This document shows positions 34,001 through 44,620 of a stretch of DNA of 64,000 bases, in pieces. Both the position numbers and the translations under genes were made by a program. Numbering within the stretch: position 1 is the stretch's first letter; the number at the start of each line of letters is the position of its first letter. The stretch is from Branchiostoma floridae (taxonomy: Eukaryota; Chordata; Leptocardii; Amphioxiformes; Branchiostomatidae). The notes under the pieces are model-generated. The model made no database searches. It was not told the DNA's origin and worked only from the letters and a program-made list of their open reading frames with translations. The DNA lies in NCBI RefSeq assembly GCF_000003815.2, contig NC_049989.1, positions 11,117,273-11,181,272 of the forward strand, in the 5' to 3' direction.

Positions 34001-36275
34001 AATAAAGTACTCATCAGAGTTGAGTAAGGAAATTAGTGAAGTGCCTTCAGAAAATAAGGCGTGGGAAAAAAGCTATAGTAGTATGATAGCAAAAACCTGC
34101 TGTCACTAACCTTTTGGGGGGACTACCGCTACCAAGGGACATAAAACTTTCAATTTGACTGTTTTATGAGTGATAAAGATGTTTGTAGAACGGTTTTCAT
34201 CATGATCTCCTCATTGCCTGATACACCTAAGTTCTACATAATATCTAAAAGGAAAAAAAAAAGAGAGAAGAATCCTTACCTACTAAAATTACTAATACTA
34301 TATAACTTTCAGGACCATAATTGGAAACATTAATGTTCCTAGGAATAACTATAAGTATAAGACCACCAAGCCTGATGATTTAAATACATGTCCAGGGATA
34401 AACAAGTCCACTAGCCCTATTGTCCAGGGCAAGTGAAAGTGCTGTTCGGGCAAGTGCACGTCCTACTCCACTTGTCCGATTGGGCAAGTAAGATTTTTCC
34501 ATTGATTTTAGTGCAATTTTGATATACTTGTTACTTTTTACAGTCATGACATCAAGCAATTGTCTACAGAGAATTCCATTGCTGGAAGTGAAAATGCATA
34601 TACTAGTAACAGTGACATTTGAATTTGGGGCAAGTGAAAAATTGGTTCGGGCAAGTACATTTTTTATGTGCTTGCCCGATAGGACAAGTGGATTTTAGAA
34701 AACTTGTTCAACCCTGATGTCATTATGCAGATCTAGATACACGTTTGCCATACCTTATAGTTGTAGACCTGAGACTGTCTCCTACAGCTACCAGGTTAAA
34801 GGCATGCCACATGTCTTCTGGGTCCTCAGGCAGAAGGGTAACCTGACTGCAAAACAACAATAGACGCATTTAACACTTAAAGGTTTAAGATGGCAAATTA
34901 TAAACATGACCAAATCAACCTATTTTGTTGAGTGAGAACCTACTAGTAGTGTGATGAGTGCAAGGATTAGACTATATATAGTGGAAATTCATTGACTTTT
35001 GTGTGGTTGTTTCATTTTAAAGTGGGAGGGAAAACATCAGGTTAACAATGAACACTGCTTTTCAAACCATTCTTTATTAGTAGAGAGTAACATTACTGAC
35101 TCATCAGGAAGGTATGTGCAGTGTCATGAATTCCTGGTTGAGATGTCACCCTGCACCATGAAGATAAAACCACATTGCTAGTTTAAAGACTTACAGTGTA
35201 CAGTTAGTATTAGTAATGTTAATTCTAAACTTGCTAGCTATGTTCTCCCACAACAATTTTGTCCAAAATTTCCTCTAAAACTAATTTTAGATGATAGTGT
35301 GATCTCTACTAAGTACATGTATGTGAGCTCTGGTGGTGTAAGTACAACTCATTTAGGACTACTATAGTATAGGCAGGGTTGAACAAGTTTTCTAAAATCC
35401 ACTTGTCCTATCGGGCAAGCACATAAAAAATGTACTTGCTCGAACCAATTTTTCACTTGCCCAAAATTCAAATGTCACTGTTACTAGTATATGCATTTTC
35501 ACTTCCAGCAATGGAATTCTCTGTAGACAATTGCTTGATGTCATGACTGTAAAAAGTAACAAGTTATCAAAATTGCACTAAAATCAATGGAAAAATCTTA
35601 CTTGCCCGATCGGACAAGTGGGGTAGGACATGCACTTGCCCGAACAGCACTTTCACTTGCCCTGGACAATAGGGCTAGTGGACTTGTTTATCCCTGATAG
35701 GTCCTAGTATTTGGGGGTAATAATAATAAGAAGAAGAGGGTCCACAAATGTGTCCCTTGGAATTACAATGTGATGATTCCTGGGTGAATAAGGCTTTGCT
35801 GCCTGGTAGTGCCTGTCATTATAATAAATGTATTCACATCATATGAGACTGCGATGTTATAGCTACTATGCAAACAGTAGTGTAGGTCAACTAAACTAAC
35901 AACAGATTGAAGCCTAGTACGCTGTTTTCCCTCTCTGTAAAATGTATATCATAGTTTGCTGCTCATCATATCTTTTAGCCCTATACTAAATAGTACATTT
36001 GACATATGTTGTGGCATCATAATAATTTCAGTCTTCCACAATTTAACAGTAATATTAAGATCTACTGAATCTTTCACTTATGCACTCTTCGTTCATATCA
36101 AGCCCAAAGGAGGCGGTATTTGTACGTGTTTCTGATGCAACAAATAAGATTTTATAGTACAGTGGGGAGGGGGGCGGACCTGAACCATCACTTCCGCGTC
36201 CGATTTTACCCCTAAAGTCGAACGTATTTCTTACCCCGATCCATCTTTATCGAAGCTCCTATCGATGAGCTTCAT
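19045..36275 (-). CDS. PELO: PELO (Pelota), ribosome rescue factor, complete in 13 exons
   Basis: Minus-strand exons in order: 36235-36275, 34754-34846, 33308-33458, 32608-32698, 31627-31790, 30561-30621, 27792-27953, 27295-27341, 24054-24127, 23533-23604, 22900-22974, 19570-19601, 19045-19136. All joins keep phase and total 1155 bases (384 aa; human Pelota is 385). Diagnostic stretches are [64 protein letters not shown] and [17 protein letters not shown], with an acidic tail ([13 protein letters not shown]). The Sm-like N-terminal domain covers roughly 1-130, followed by two eRF1-like domains. As in the family, there is no GGQ motif. With the GTPase Hbs1 it opens ribosomes stalled on mRNA in the cytosol (no-go and non-stop decay). 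Donors are mostly GTAAG; two are GTCAG. The intron 9 donor is tandemly triplicated. Confidence 0.97.
19817..21066. mobile_element. DNA element with GGTAACG-TTAACG motif arrays, in PELO intron 11
   Basis: The ends are AGAGGGTCTGCATG (19821) and its inverse CATGCAGACCCTCT (to 21062). TATT flanks both sides, a possible 4-bp target duplication. Just inside the left end are three copies of a motif like GGTAACGCTTAACGGTGAAT. Inside the right end are about six more degenerate copies (20878-21050). Between them, GAGCGCC-AAGGCGC-type blocks recur about every 200 bases. No open frame is recognised, so the element looks non-autonomous; the class is unknown. Confidence 0.65.
21201..21880. mobile_element. 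Mutator-like MITE with repeated TTTCGTCC ends, PELO intron 11
   Basis: CCGCTGCACA stands at 21201-21210 and again at 21871-21880, a 10-bp direct repeat of the length (9-10) left by Mutator-like transposons. The 660-base body begins GGTATCAGGTCATTTCGTCC and ends with the inverse of GTTACTAGTCTTTTCGTCCC. Both ends carry several TTCGTCC units spaced about 20-30 bases apart. The centre has AAGATGGCGGACCCGGCGGC, like a host promoter and start codon. Confidence 0.7.
22436..22800. mobile_element. hAT-like MITE, PELO intron 11
   Basis: The termini CAGGGCTCTAGCCAGC (22444) and GCTGGCTAGAGCCCTG (ending 22792) are perfect inverted repeats. They are flanked by CACTCAAC and CCCTCAAC, an 8-bp target duplication with one change. 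CAGGG ends and an 8-bp duplication are hAT features. Repeated ACGGAAATT and CCGTCAA blocks fill the ends. Confidence 0.75.
24003..24068 (-). repeat. Triplicated PELO exon 9 / intron 9 splice donor
   Basis: Three head-to-tail copies of a 22-base unit (units start at 24003, 24025 and 24047) each contain, on the minus strand, the exon end AGAGCATATTATGG plus donor GTAAGTGG. Only the upstream donor (exon end 24054) keeps the Pelota frame. Reading past it gives GGG then TAA. Confidence 0.85.
28862..29130 (-). promoter_or_regulatory. GC-richer, promoter-like island in PELO intron 6
   Basis: The stretch is richer in CpG than its surroundings. The minus strand has GGGAAAATGGCGGCGTACG, a YY1-like site with a well-placed ATG, opening a 16-codon frame ([16 protein letters not shown]) that overlaps a 61-codon frame starting at 29088. 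A CRE-like TTACGTCATA lies just upstream at about 29116. It might be an internal promoter or a nested small gene, but no splice donor follows the short frame. Confidence 0.25.
30262..30350 (-). pseudogene. tRNA-like sequence (Leu/Ser type), degenerate
   Basis: The minus strand has an A box, TGGCCGAGCGGT, and a T arm, GTGGG-TTCAAAC-CCCAC, that pairs perfectly. The acceptor stem pairs only at its first four positions, and no clean anticodon stem is visible. It is therefore a decayed tRNA copy or the head of a tRNA-derived SINE. It sits in PELO intron 6 on the same strand as the gene. Confidence 0.55.
31000..31505. repeat. TGGA/GGAT microsatellite, PELO intron 5
   Basis: About 500 bases of (GGAT)n with interspersed ATTATTGGAGGAAGGA and GTGTGAGGAT variants. 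The long open frames here on both strands are artefacts of the four-base unit and are not genes. Confidence 0.97.
31838..32275. mobile_element. MITE, PELO intron 4 (second copy of the 10868-11316 family)
   Basis: The ends GGGGTGGGTACCGGTAC (31840) and the inverted CCCACCCC (to 32273) are flanked by TA on both sides. The body matches 10868-11316. A TA duplication fits a Tc1/mariner-like origin, but other classes are possible. Confidence 0.65.
33487..33877. mobile_element. hAT-like MITE with 5-bp duplication, PELO intron 2
   Basis: It begins CAGGGCTTGAAATTCA (33492) and ends TATTTCGAGCCCTG (33872), with ATTTC directly repeated on both flanks. The body has multiple GGGTGCACC blocks near both ends in inverted arrangement. 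Confidence 0.75.
34388..34721 (+). mobile_element. hAT-like MITE with 5-bp duplication, PELO intron 2, near exon 2
   Basis: It begins CAGGGATAAACAAGTCCACT (34393) and ends GAAAACTTGTTCAACCCTG (34716), flanked by ATGTC on both sides. The body is the near-exact inverse of 35374-35696. It lies 37 bases from the donor side of PELO exon 2. Confidence 0.8.
35369..35701 (-). mobile_element. hAT-like MITE with 5-bp duplication, PELO intron 1, inverse copy
   Basis: It is in opposite orientation to the copy at 34393-34716 and begins CAGGGTTGAACAAGTTTTC (35374). It is flanked by ATAGG on both sides. The few differences between the two copies point to recent insertion. Together they bracket PELO exon 2. 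Confidence 0.8.
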
Positions 36276-36496
36276 CTTTCCGTCTTCTGTTGCCTTCTTG
36301 CTTCTTTAAGTCTTTGCCGGGAGACCGACATTTGGGAATTTCAAGAAGTTGTGCAATGCACTAGTAGTCAGAAGCCGAGTCGGCAACTTGTGTCACGTCG
36401 ACCGCCGAAGGGCCGTTTTGCGGCGTGTCGTGAAATCAGGATGCACCTGCTGAGGTCACGTTAGGTCATCATGTGTCCTTTTAAGAAAGATGTTTT

Positions 36497-37072
36497 AAGC
36501 CCCCTTCACACGAGAGGAAGAATAAGCCAGAATGCCGCCAGAATGAAAATTATTTTCTATTCCTGGCAATCCCTTGGTATCCGTAGTGTATTCCAGAAAT
36601 TCTCACTGCATTCCAGCTATTTGTGCCCGTTCTTTGGGCTGGCCCGAAAGTTTTAGACATGTTAAAAACTTACGAGGTGTATTTGAAGTGGAAAAATATC
36701 GAATGACATTCAAAATGGATTCTAACTATTCTGACTGCAGTCTGGCCGCATTCTACGGCATTCCAACATTATTCGAAACATATGTCTCATTGGATGGAGA
36801 ACCGAAATGGCAAGCCACTTCGAATCCTGTCAGAATGTGTACAAAAGAATATCTGGAATGCGCTGAGAATTTCTAGAATACACTACGAAATCCCAGGAAT
36901 AGAAAAGAATTTTCATTCTGACGGCATTTGGGCTCATTCCTGCTTATGTTAATGGATACAAGGTCAATTTGGAATTCCGAATGGGCCCAAATCTGGCACG
37001 AATTTTGCAAATACTTCATTCCGGCTGGTTCTGCTTGATTCCTGCTAATTCGGTTTCAGTGTAAAGACCCTA
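36497..37072. mobile_element. Fold-back/MITE element just upstream of PELO
   Basis: The left part (about 36520-36625) and right part (about 36845-36950) are inverted copies sharing GCCAGAATGAAAAT/GTCAGAATGAAAAT, TTTCTATTCCTGG and GTAGTGTATTC. Outer ends are CCTTCACACGAG and the inverse of GTCTTTACACTGA. The apparent 100-codon frame across it is not a gene. Confidence 0.6.
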
Positions 37073-38306
37073 TTAACAGTGAGTCACAAATAGAAAGACA
37101 TTTCATGAACTTGCCAAAATAAACAAGAAATATGATAATGACAAAACTGGCGCATCAATTATGTTTCTGTATAGTTACAGACGCAAAACAGAACATTGGG
37201 TCTTCCATCGGTATTGTATAGTTTAGAACGTACATTTCAGACTCAACAGATTCGTGTAACCAGCCAGTTGTCGTATATAAAGTTTCGCCTTACAATGTAC
37301 TTTTTGTCTTGTATTAATGGTATAGCATTTGAAAGATGAACCAGACAAGGAATTATGCACCTATGCTCTTCGGTGCCAACGTTGATAATTGGGAACTTTC
37401 CACTGGGAGTTTGTAGTCATATGAACCACATCTCAAAGGACTAAGCAGAAAGGTACGGGTGTATTTCATTACTCATTACTCATTTTTGGGAAAATAACCA
37501 ATGATAAATAATTCATAACAATGTCCATTGGGAGCACAATGTTTTGAAAAACATGTATTATAAAGTTTGGGTATCGTAGCTTACGGATGTCAGGAAGTGT
37601 GTGCTATATGTAAGCTACATGTAAAACAAGGATTCGAATATCTCGTTTCTCAATGACGTATTCTCATTTCTGTAAACTTGTTCTATTCATTCATTTATCA
37701 TAATTTTTTCACTAATTCTGTATGTGCATTTTTGTATCTTTCCAAGGCACTGGGGACTCCTGGGCCAAGCCAGCTGCAGCAACAACTTTGAATCCGGGCC
37801 AAATTTAGTAATCATCTTGCAAGCCTCCAGTTACACAATTTTCCCGACATTCCGGTCAATCTTGACCTTGGACAAACTTGCACACATACACGAAGACAAA
37901 GTAACAAAAATGAAACAAACAAATGAAATACCTCCGTGAAAAATGTGAAGCACTTGGATGCTAAATTACGACAACTCTTATTTGACCCCCCCCCCCCCTC
38001 ACATACTTAATCAAGCTTCCCTCTCGAACACTGCGTGGTATTTCTTCGTGATCTCTCATTACCAGGACACAGAGGGAGTCCTCTACAACATCCCCCATAT
38101 CCTGACACCTGCGTCAGTTGGCAGATCCATTTGTCGTTCCCCCGGGGTTACAAAGAACACTTTCATATGTCGCCGGTTCAATGGAAGTCCCTAAAATGTC
38201 ACGTTATGCAAACATGTATGGAGTACATAAGTAAGGCGGTTCCCAAGATATGATGGCACGACGTGAACACGTCAAAAGGAAATGACGTCTGCATCTATAC
38301 TCATAT
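37073..38306. other. No gene recognised before the assembly gap
   Basis: AT-rich sequence with a poly-C run at 37987-37998 and no exon signal I can support. Confidence 0.4.
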
Positions 38307-38406
38307 NNNNNNNNNNNNNNNNNNNNNNNNNNNNNNNNNNNNNNNNNNNNNNNNNNNNNNNNNNNNNNNNNNNNNNNNNNNNNNNNNNNNNNNNNNNNNN
38401 NNNNNN
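38307..38406. other. Assembly gap of 100 N
   Basis: Exactly 100 N bases, the conventional size for a gap of unknown length. Distances across it are unreliable. Confidence 0.99.
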
Positions 38407-39109
38407 AAGTTATGATACGAATTGAGACCAATTCTTAGCCATGTTGGCTCTAAGCACAACCCCTAGCTACTTCCCCTCAGCCGATGAGAATCTCACATGC
38501 TCTGTTGATGTATCCACATAGTGTTGGATTTTAAAAAAGGGGGGATATGTTATGCAAATGTCACTGAAATGTCTGGGTGCTATACAAGCGTGACCAATTC
38601 TGACCAATCCTCACGTATTTTAGACCCCCTCTACAGCTTCTTTGTACTAATTACTCAAAGGAATAGCTAGAGACACCAGTCTGGTCTGGTCTGGTCTGGT
38701 TTGGTCTGGTCATCCTTGGGTCAACCTGATCATTCTTGGCAGATGGTATGTCAAGCTGTGGGAAGATGAATTATCTCTGGGGTGTTACTCGCTTCTAGAT
38801 ATCGTGACCTTTCACGACAAAATAATGTAACAATTCACAAATCTCATGAACTAGGGAAGCTTCGGGGGAATACGCCATGCGTTAAGTTAGTCAACCAATG
38901 GACATGGCCTCGACTTTCGTGTATAACAGCAGTTATAGGTTTATAGTCTCCCCGAAGGTGTATAGTCCGAGGGGGGACTAAAAACCCCGAGGTCGCTGGA
39001 GACATTCCACTACAAGGGCTTTACCTGGCGTCGCGGCACTCTCACGGCGACGAGGCGAATTTTCCATCGCTGCGAGAGCGCCGCGAGAGCAAATGTTATG
39101 TGCGACAGA

Positions 39110-39530
39110 TCGTTTAGTGTAATGCAACCAGCTGCCGCCTTCGCCGCGTGCCTGAAATGCTTGTGTGTTACGCTGAAATGATAAGGATTCGCACTATAAG
39201 CAAGACATATTTGTTTTTAAATTACTTTGTACTGATGAAGGCGACAGATGGCCGTCGAAACGTTTACTGAAGAAGGTTGCGAAATATCCATGCCACATTT
39301 GGCGAAAATTGATCGGACGACGATCCTGTGGCAATCGCCCGAGCCTCGCTTATGGCTTTTATGTGACAGGGACGGTTTTCAGGTGAAAAATACGCGCAAC
39401 CCTCTAAATATGGCCGATCTTCCATCGATACGCCCGAAGATCGTGGATAATGTGACAGGGGTATTACGAATAAGACTTTGTACAATTGACCTACCAACCT
39501 GATGAAACTATTCACGGAGATAAGAAAGGC
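39110..39530. repeat. Dispersed repeat with CTGATGA-hairpin-GAAAC motif
   Basis: ACTGATGAAGGCGACAGATG followed by GCCGTCGAAACG (39232-39263) is the hairpin motif also seen at 11394, 44520 and 63640. The stretch before it (GTGTAATGCAACCAGCTGCC) matches 51705-51770. The end (CTACCAACCTGATGAAACTA) resembles the ends at 11590 and 44290. This suggests a Penelope-like or similar retroelement remnant. Confidence 0.45.
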
Positions 39531-40136
39531 AGTTACGCCAATAAATGTATATCTTCCAATCAAATAATCCACTGCTTGTGAAGAGAACAACTTGTGATTT
39601 CCGCATTTTTTTCTTCAAATTACTCATATAGAGCTTCCCTGCAAGAATGACAAAAATGTCTATCTAATGAAGCTGAAAAAATACAGCAATGATCATGAAT
39701 TTCACCAACGATAGAAAAATAACTACAGTCATGTTAGATGATATTTGGAAGTATCTAGTTAAAATGAACTTAGAGAGGCGTCTATCAAGTGCATCCCTAT
39801 GCTCAAGCCTGACACAACATAATTTTATAAGTTTGAACTTTCCTTTTCTTTCTTCCAATCATACTGTACTTCGTAACATATAACGCAGATAGCATCCGTT
39901 TACTGCGTCTGGTTATTCTAAAGGCCAGAAAACTCTATCAGATCTTTTATGGATGCCAAATTAATGACAGAGTCAAAACTAGGCGCCACAAGACACAAAA
40001 GATGTTGAATACCTTTTTCGTTCAAACAAAAGTTCACAATCAATCATCACACAATGATATAATAAATTCAAATAACATCAGATTAAAAGAAATTTGTAGA
40101 AAGAACATAAGTTTCAAGATGTTTACAAAGACTGCG

Positions 40137-40255
40137 GTTGATTTTGATATGCCACCGAATGTTTTAACTACAAAGACTACGTTGGGGTTGATATGCCACC
40201 GAATGTTTTAACTACAAAGAATACGTTGGGGTTGATATGCTGCCGAATGTTTTAA
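40137..40255. repeat. Tandem repeat, about 48-bp unit, nearly three copies
   Basis: The unit includes TTGATATGCCACCGAATGTT followed by TTAACTACAAAGA. The third copy has TGCTGCCG instead. Confidence 0.85.
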
Positions 40256-40786
40256 CGCTTGCGATATGCGCCGAGAAGACTTAAAAGTCGTAAATTTTAT
40301 CATATCGCGGAATAGAAGTACTCAGGAATAGAAGACGAGCCACAAACATAACCGCCGTAGGTGAATACCGGTCGTAAATGTGGGGAGACTACCATAAAAT
40401 GTACATAAAAACGGCCGTTACTCACAGATGTGCAATCTTAAAGGTCAAGAGACCACATATCTTCAGAAGACCTTCTTGTAAACCGCAGAAGCTCAGTCTC
40501 TTAGAACTACCACATAAAACGAGAAACTCGACTATAAAGTTGTCTGAGCATGTTACACACTTGTACCAGGCAAAATGGAGGCATTTCAATATAGTGGAAT
40601 GGACATTAACTTTACAACAAAGCTTTAGGAATGCTAATATTAAAGAGCTGCATGCACACATTTATGTTTGTGTAATTCAACCATATGTAGGGAGTTGAAA
40701 TAAAGTTTCAAGGAGAAGGAATTAAAATATGAAAATCATAACGGATAAGATTAAACTGTTCTCTAATTCCAAAAGAATCTCACCAG

Positions 40787-41098
40787 AATGTCTGACTGAA
40801 TAACAGTCTTCTTTAGCTGTTTGACCCAATCGTTATAGACATGTGACGTTGTGCAAGTGTGACGTCAGCAATGGGTCAAATGTCGGAAGTTGATATCGAC
40901 TCCTGTCCCGGCTGGGAGAGCATTGGTGCCCTCCTTATGTAGATGTCTGACTGAATAACAGTCTTCTTTAGCTGTTTGACCCATCGTTATAGACACGTGA
41001 CGTTGTGTAAGTGTGACGTCAACAATGGGTCAAATATCGGAAGATGATATCGTCTCCTGTCCCAGTTAGGAGAGCATTGGTGCCCCCTTATGTAGATG
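40787..41098. repeat. Tandem duplication, about 154 bp, with CRE-like site
   Basis: Two copies start GTCTGACTGAATAACAGTCT. Each contains GTGTGACGTCA and CAATGGGTCAAAT. A third, partial and more divergent copy is at 45570-45665. TGACGTCA in the first copy is a perfect CRE. Confidence 0.8.
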
Positions 41099-41099
41099 G

Positions 41100-43860
41100 C
41101 CTTGTAACCATACTATTCCAACTCCAGATCGCTCCTTTGATCCCCACGGTGTAGCACATTCGGCGTGGTAGAAAAATCAAAGCGATGGGAGGGGTGGACT
41201 ACATGAATCAAAGGACGAGTAAAAGACTGTTATCAGCCTCCCCTTTGATGAAGTTTTTCACGTCCACTGCTGGCCCATGACGGAACCTCAGCGAGGCGAA
41301 CGCTTTCATTCCATATGTTTAAGCATTTGTCTTTTGCTCTATTCATTTCAAGCGTCTGTTATTTCAACCCTTTGACCTTTAAGTCCTCTGAAAGGTCATA
41401 ATTGACGACCGCCTGTCGGAAGAATTCCCCTGACATCATTCATTACCGTACAGGTCGTTAAACGTTAACCCTGACAATGCAGCCGGAATAAAGCTGTATT
41501 GTGAAAGAATGTGCACGCTAATTGCTTTCGTTATCACATAGCTTGGTAGCTCAGCCGGTGAAGTTTCTAAAATGGAAAAGCAACAAAGAACGAAAGTAAG
41601 CCCCACAGAGTTAGCTTCAATGTATTCTGCAACACTCTGTCATACAGATGTAATAAGGGATATTCTCTTATTCGTAAACTTCGAAGAGAAGTAAGTTTCC
41701 TGTCTATTCATCAAATGAACAGACACATGGATACGACAGACGTGCGCATCGTCCATCAGCTGAGTCCCCACAAAGTTGGCTTTAGGGTAGTCTACAACAC
41801 TCGGGCATACAAATATAAAGGCTAATCTCTTGATGATACCGTCTTTACAGCATAAATCATTACTTTAAGTACATTGGAAAAGCGGAGAAAATGACAAGAC
41901 GGTAGGATGTTGTAATAAGATGTTGCTCATAGATACCGGTTTCCTTTAATGAACCCTCCATAAAACCACTCAGAAGATTCCATGAGGCAATGGGCAACAC
42001 AGTTTCCAATTTGGAAGTTGTTAATTTTACACCGAAAACGACTTTCCTTTATCAACGGTGCTTCCAAGTAGTGAAGTGTACTTTCCAAGAAATGACTTAA
42101 CCATTTGCCTAGCCGGATGCGTATTTACAATGCCGGGAAGGCTTACCGTTCCGTAAGTCTGTAACATTACTTCCTGTCGTAAAGATTCCTTCATAGACTC
42201 TATTTTCGAGTGGAAATGGTATGGACAAGATTTTATTGTAATGGTGAATTTTCTAAATGACAAGAGCAGGAACTACGCTCAATCCCTTCTTGACCGTGAA
42301 TGCATGCTCCACTGTAGTAACGGCCTCTTAATGTCATTCTCCCAACTTTGGTCGATATCACACACAAAAAAGATTCTAAAGTTTATTCACAGATTTTCAA
42401 CTGCGATGGCAAAATAAGAAAATAATTTTTGTGGATTCCTGGCCTACTGAGGTGGTACGATGATCTTGCCGCTTGTGAGACAAGGATGTCGCCCTAGAAA
42501 TCTAAATTCATCAAGACCAACTTGAACCTATTTTTACAGGATAGATATCCTATTATCCACCCCCGAAATTGTCTAACGTTTTCTTTTAAAACTGTGATAA
42601 CTACATAAATATACTTTATCCCCTCGGTAAGCATATTGGAATGACTACACGTAAATGGCAGCGTACTTCCGTGCAACGCATTGTGTATAATCGCCGACCA
42701 GAACGTCTAAAACGGTCTGCTTAAAGAGATTTGTGGTATTTACGGTTTGGGGAGTAGTCGATGAGAATTGACAGCATCATCACCTGCTAGAGTAATACTT
42801 GCATGTCGAAATAAGCCGCTGAATGATCCTTCTGGATCTATTGAATCGCACTCGCCCTTTCCACCAGGACGGCGCTCTTGCCGCGCTCTCTCTGCGATCT
42901 AGAATTTGGCAGATCTCTCAACGAATCGTATAGAAAAGAAACGAATTTTTTAACACTTTGTGTGTTTTGTTGTCCTCTCATCAGTCACAATTTTACATAC
43001 TGTATGATATACCCAGTCTGAAATCAAAGGTTACACATATCCTATTTAGGTCGCAGTGATAGCACATCGCGATAGCCGTCAAGTGGAAAGTGGACTTTAC
43101 AACTTCTGAACTTTCAGCACCAAGGAAAGTACATTAGGGTAACGCCTCAAGCGGTGACTAATCTTCCGATGGAGGCAACTGTAATGCCTATTCAACTAAG
43201 CCTGGCAGTTCCTGATAGAGTTTCAAGGTGTGCAGAGTGTGAATGATAGACACTTAATACCTGCTGTGGTCCAAACTGGCGTTAAAAGGGGAAGTCTTAA
43301 GCAAATCGAATATCCCGATACTGTCTGTCTCTCGTGTCGCAAGACTGAAGATAACTCGTCGTTTTTAATGGTGTAACTCCGCGTTGAATAGGAAAATCGA
43401 TGCTTATTTAAAAGATTTGTTATTCTTGAGCAGGAACTGTGCTTAGGATCAAGCCCGCCGTGAGCCGGAACTGTAGTCTGGGCACGCGTACTGCGAATAG
43501 GCCTATGGAAAAATGTCGTGTTTCTGAATAGGGTAGGTAGGCAGGGATTCTCTTTTTTTATGTATTGTTGATCTTAAGATTTTGTTCGAAATGGTTTAAC
43601 AAATACTGGTTTGCAATTAACTAATGATGTATGGCACCTGTGTTTTCAATACACAGTGTTGTAATAGTACAGATATACCTAGTATAAGCACAAGTATTGT
43701 AACAAACTGAGCAAATAAGTGCCGTGATTACTGAATATTATCATGTGAACTGTGCGAATCTTTAATCTGTCAAAAGACTGTGAAATACAGGATGTCCGTT
43801 TTGAATTTCATTGTCGGATGGTAAAACTTTATTTCCCTTGTACGCGGTCGGTGATCAAAT
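41100..43860. other. No gene recognised
   Basis: The sequence has more CpG than the left half but no exon or RNA gene I can defend. Confidence 0.35.
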
Positions 43861-43988
43861 AGGCTATGTTTTTGCCGGATCGGCCGGGTAGCCAGAAACA
43901 CTACTTTGTTTCTCTCCGCCCTACTAACTGACGCCTTACGGTCGCCACGCCTCAGAGAGTGCGTGGGAACTTTATAGTGAGACGGGCG

Positions 43989-44132
43989 ATGAAGAGTTTA
44001 GATAGGATGAATGAGAATGGAGCTTACAACACGCAACTGGTTTTGATAAATGCCTGGCGGATCAGCTACGTTGTTGCCGCAGCTACTTCAGTGCTGGTCG
44101 CGGCTTTTGTGGTTTTTGTAGTAAGAAAATGA
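43989..44132 (+). CDS. Candidate 47-aa membrane peptide or first exon of a membrane protein
   Basis: The ATG at 43989 opens 47 codons to TGA. Residues 25-46 (ISYVVAAATSVLVAAFVVFV plus VR) form one clear membrane helix, preceded by a polar N-terminus (MKSLDRMNENGAY...). A strong donor, GTAAGA, lies at 44121 exactly on a codon boundary, so the true product may continue by splicing from 44120. The flank before the ATG is GC-richer, as at a promoter. No homologue is recognised, and no next exon was found to the right. Confidence 0.3.
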   Translation: MKSLDRMNENGAYNTQLVLINAWRISYVVAAATSVLVAAFVVFVVRK

Positions 44133-44280
44133 CAGTTATTGTCCTAAATAAAAAAAGCCTTTTTTGGGGACAAAAAAGGAGCAGTTGTTTGCTATCCACT
44201 GTGTATAGGTCACAGTATTAAAGGGCGGAACCCGATCCTCTCCTTCACCGCCATTTACCCGCTCAACCGAAATACCATGC

Positions 44281-44620
44281 ATCCGAAAATAATTTCATCA
44301 GGTTGGTAGAGTATAGGATATAGGAGAATTTTTGTACACAACCAGGATGTACTTACTGTGCTTACGTTTTGTTGTCTATCAGACAAGAAAGTCAACTCCA
44401 GTGATAAACCGGGACGAGGGGGGATACAAACTTGGCCACGTTTGGGATTGTGTTCTCGCCGCAAAAGCGCCACCTACATCGGCTACATATAGCGGTGAGA
44501 AGCAGAACTTCAGTCAGAAGCTCTGAAGAAGGTGTCTGATGGACACCTAAACGTAAGCACTGTAAGTACATCCTGGTTGTGTACAAGAAATCTCCTATAT
44601 CCGAAGTACCATACATTTTT
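44281..44620. mobile_element. Fold-back repeat related to 11341-11630
   Basis: GTACACAACCAGGATGTACT (44333) returns inverted at 44565-44584. CTGAAGA, a 7-bp hairpin stem (AGGTGTC/GACACCT) and AAACGT lie at 44522-44554. The end AAATAATTTCATCAGGTTGG (about 44286) matches the inverse of 11600. It appears to be the same possible Penelope-like family. Confidence 0.45.

Noticed and set aside
36471-36876. 61- and 100-codon open frames upstream of PELO
   Set aside because: They lie across a fold-back element with inverse arms; no protein similarity.
38204-38431. Open frame across the N run
   Set aside because: It is open only because the gap has no stop codons.
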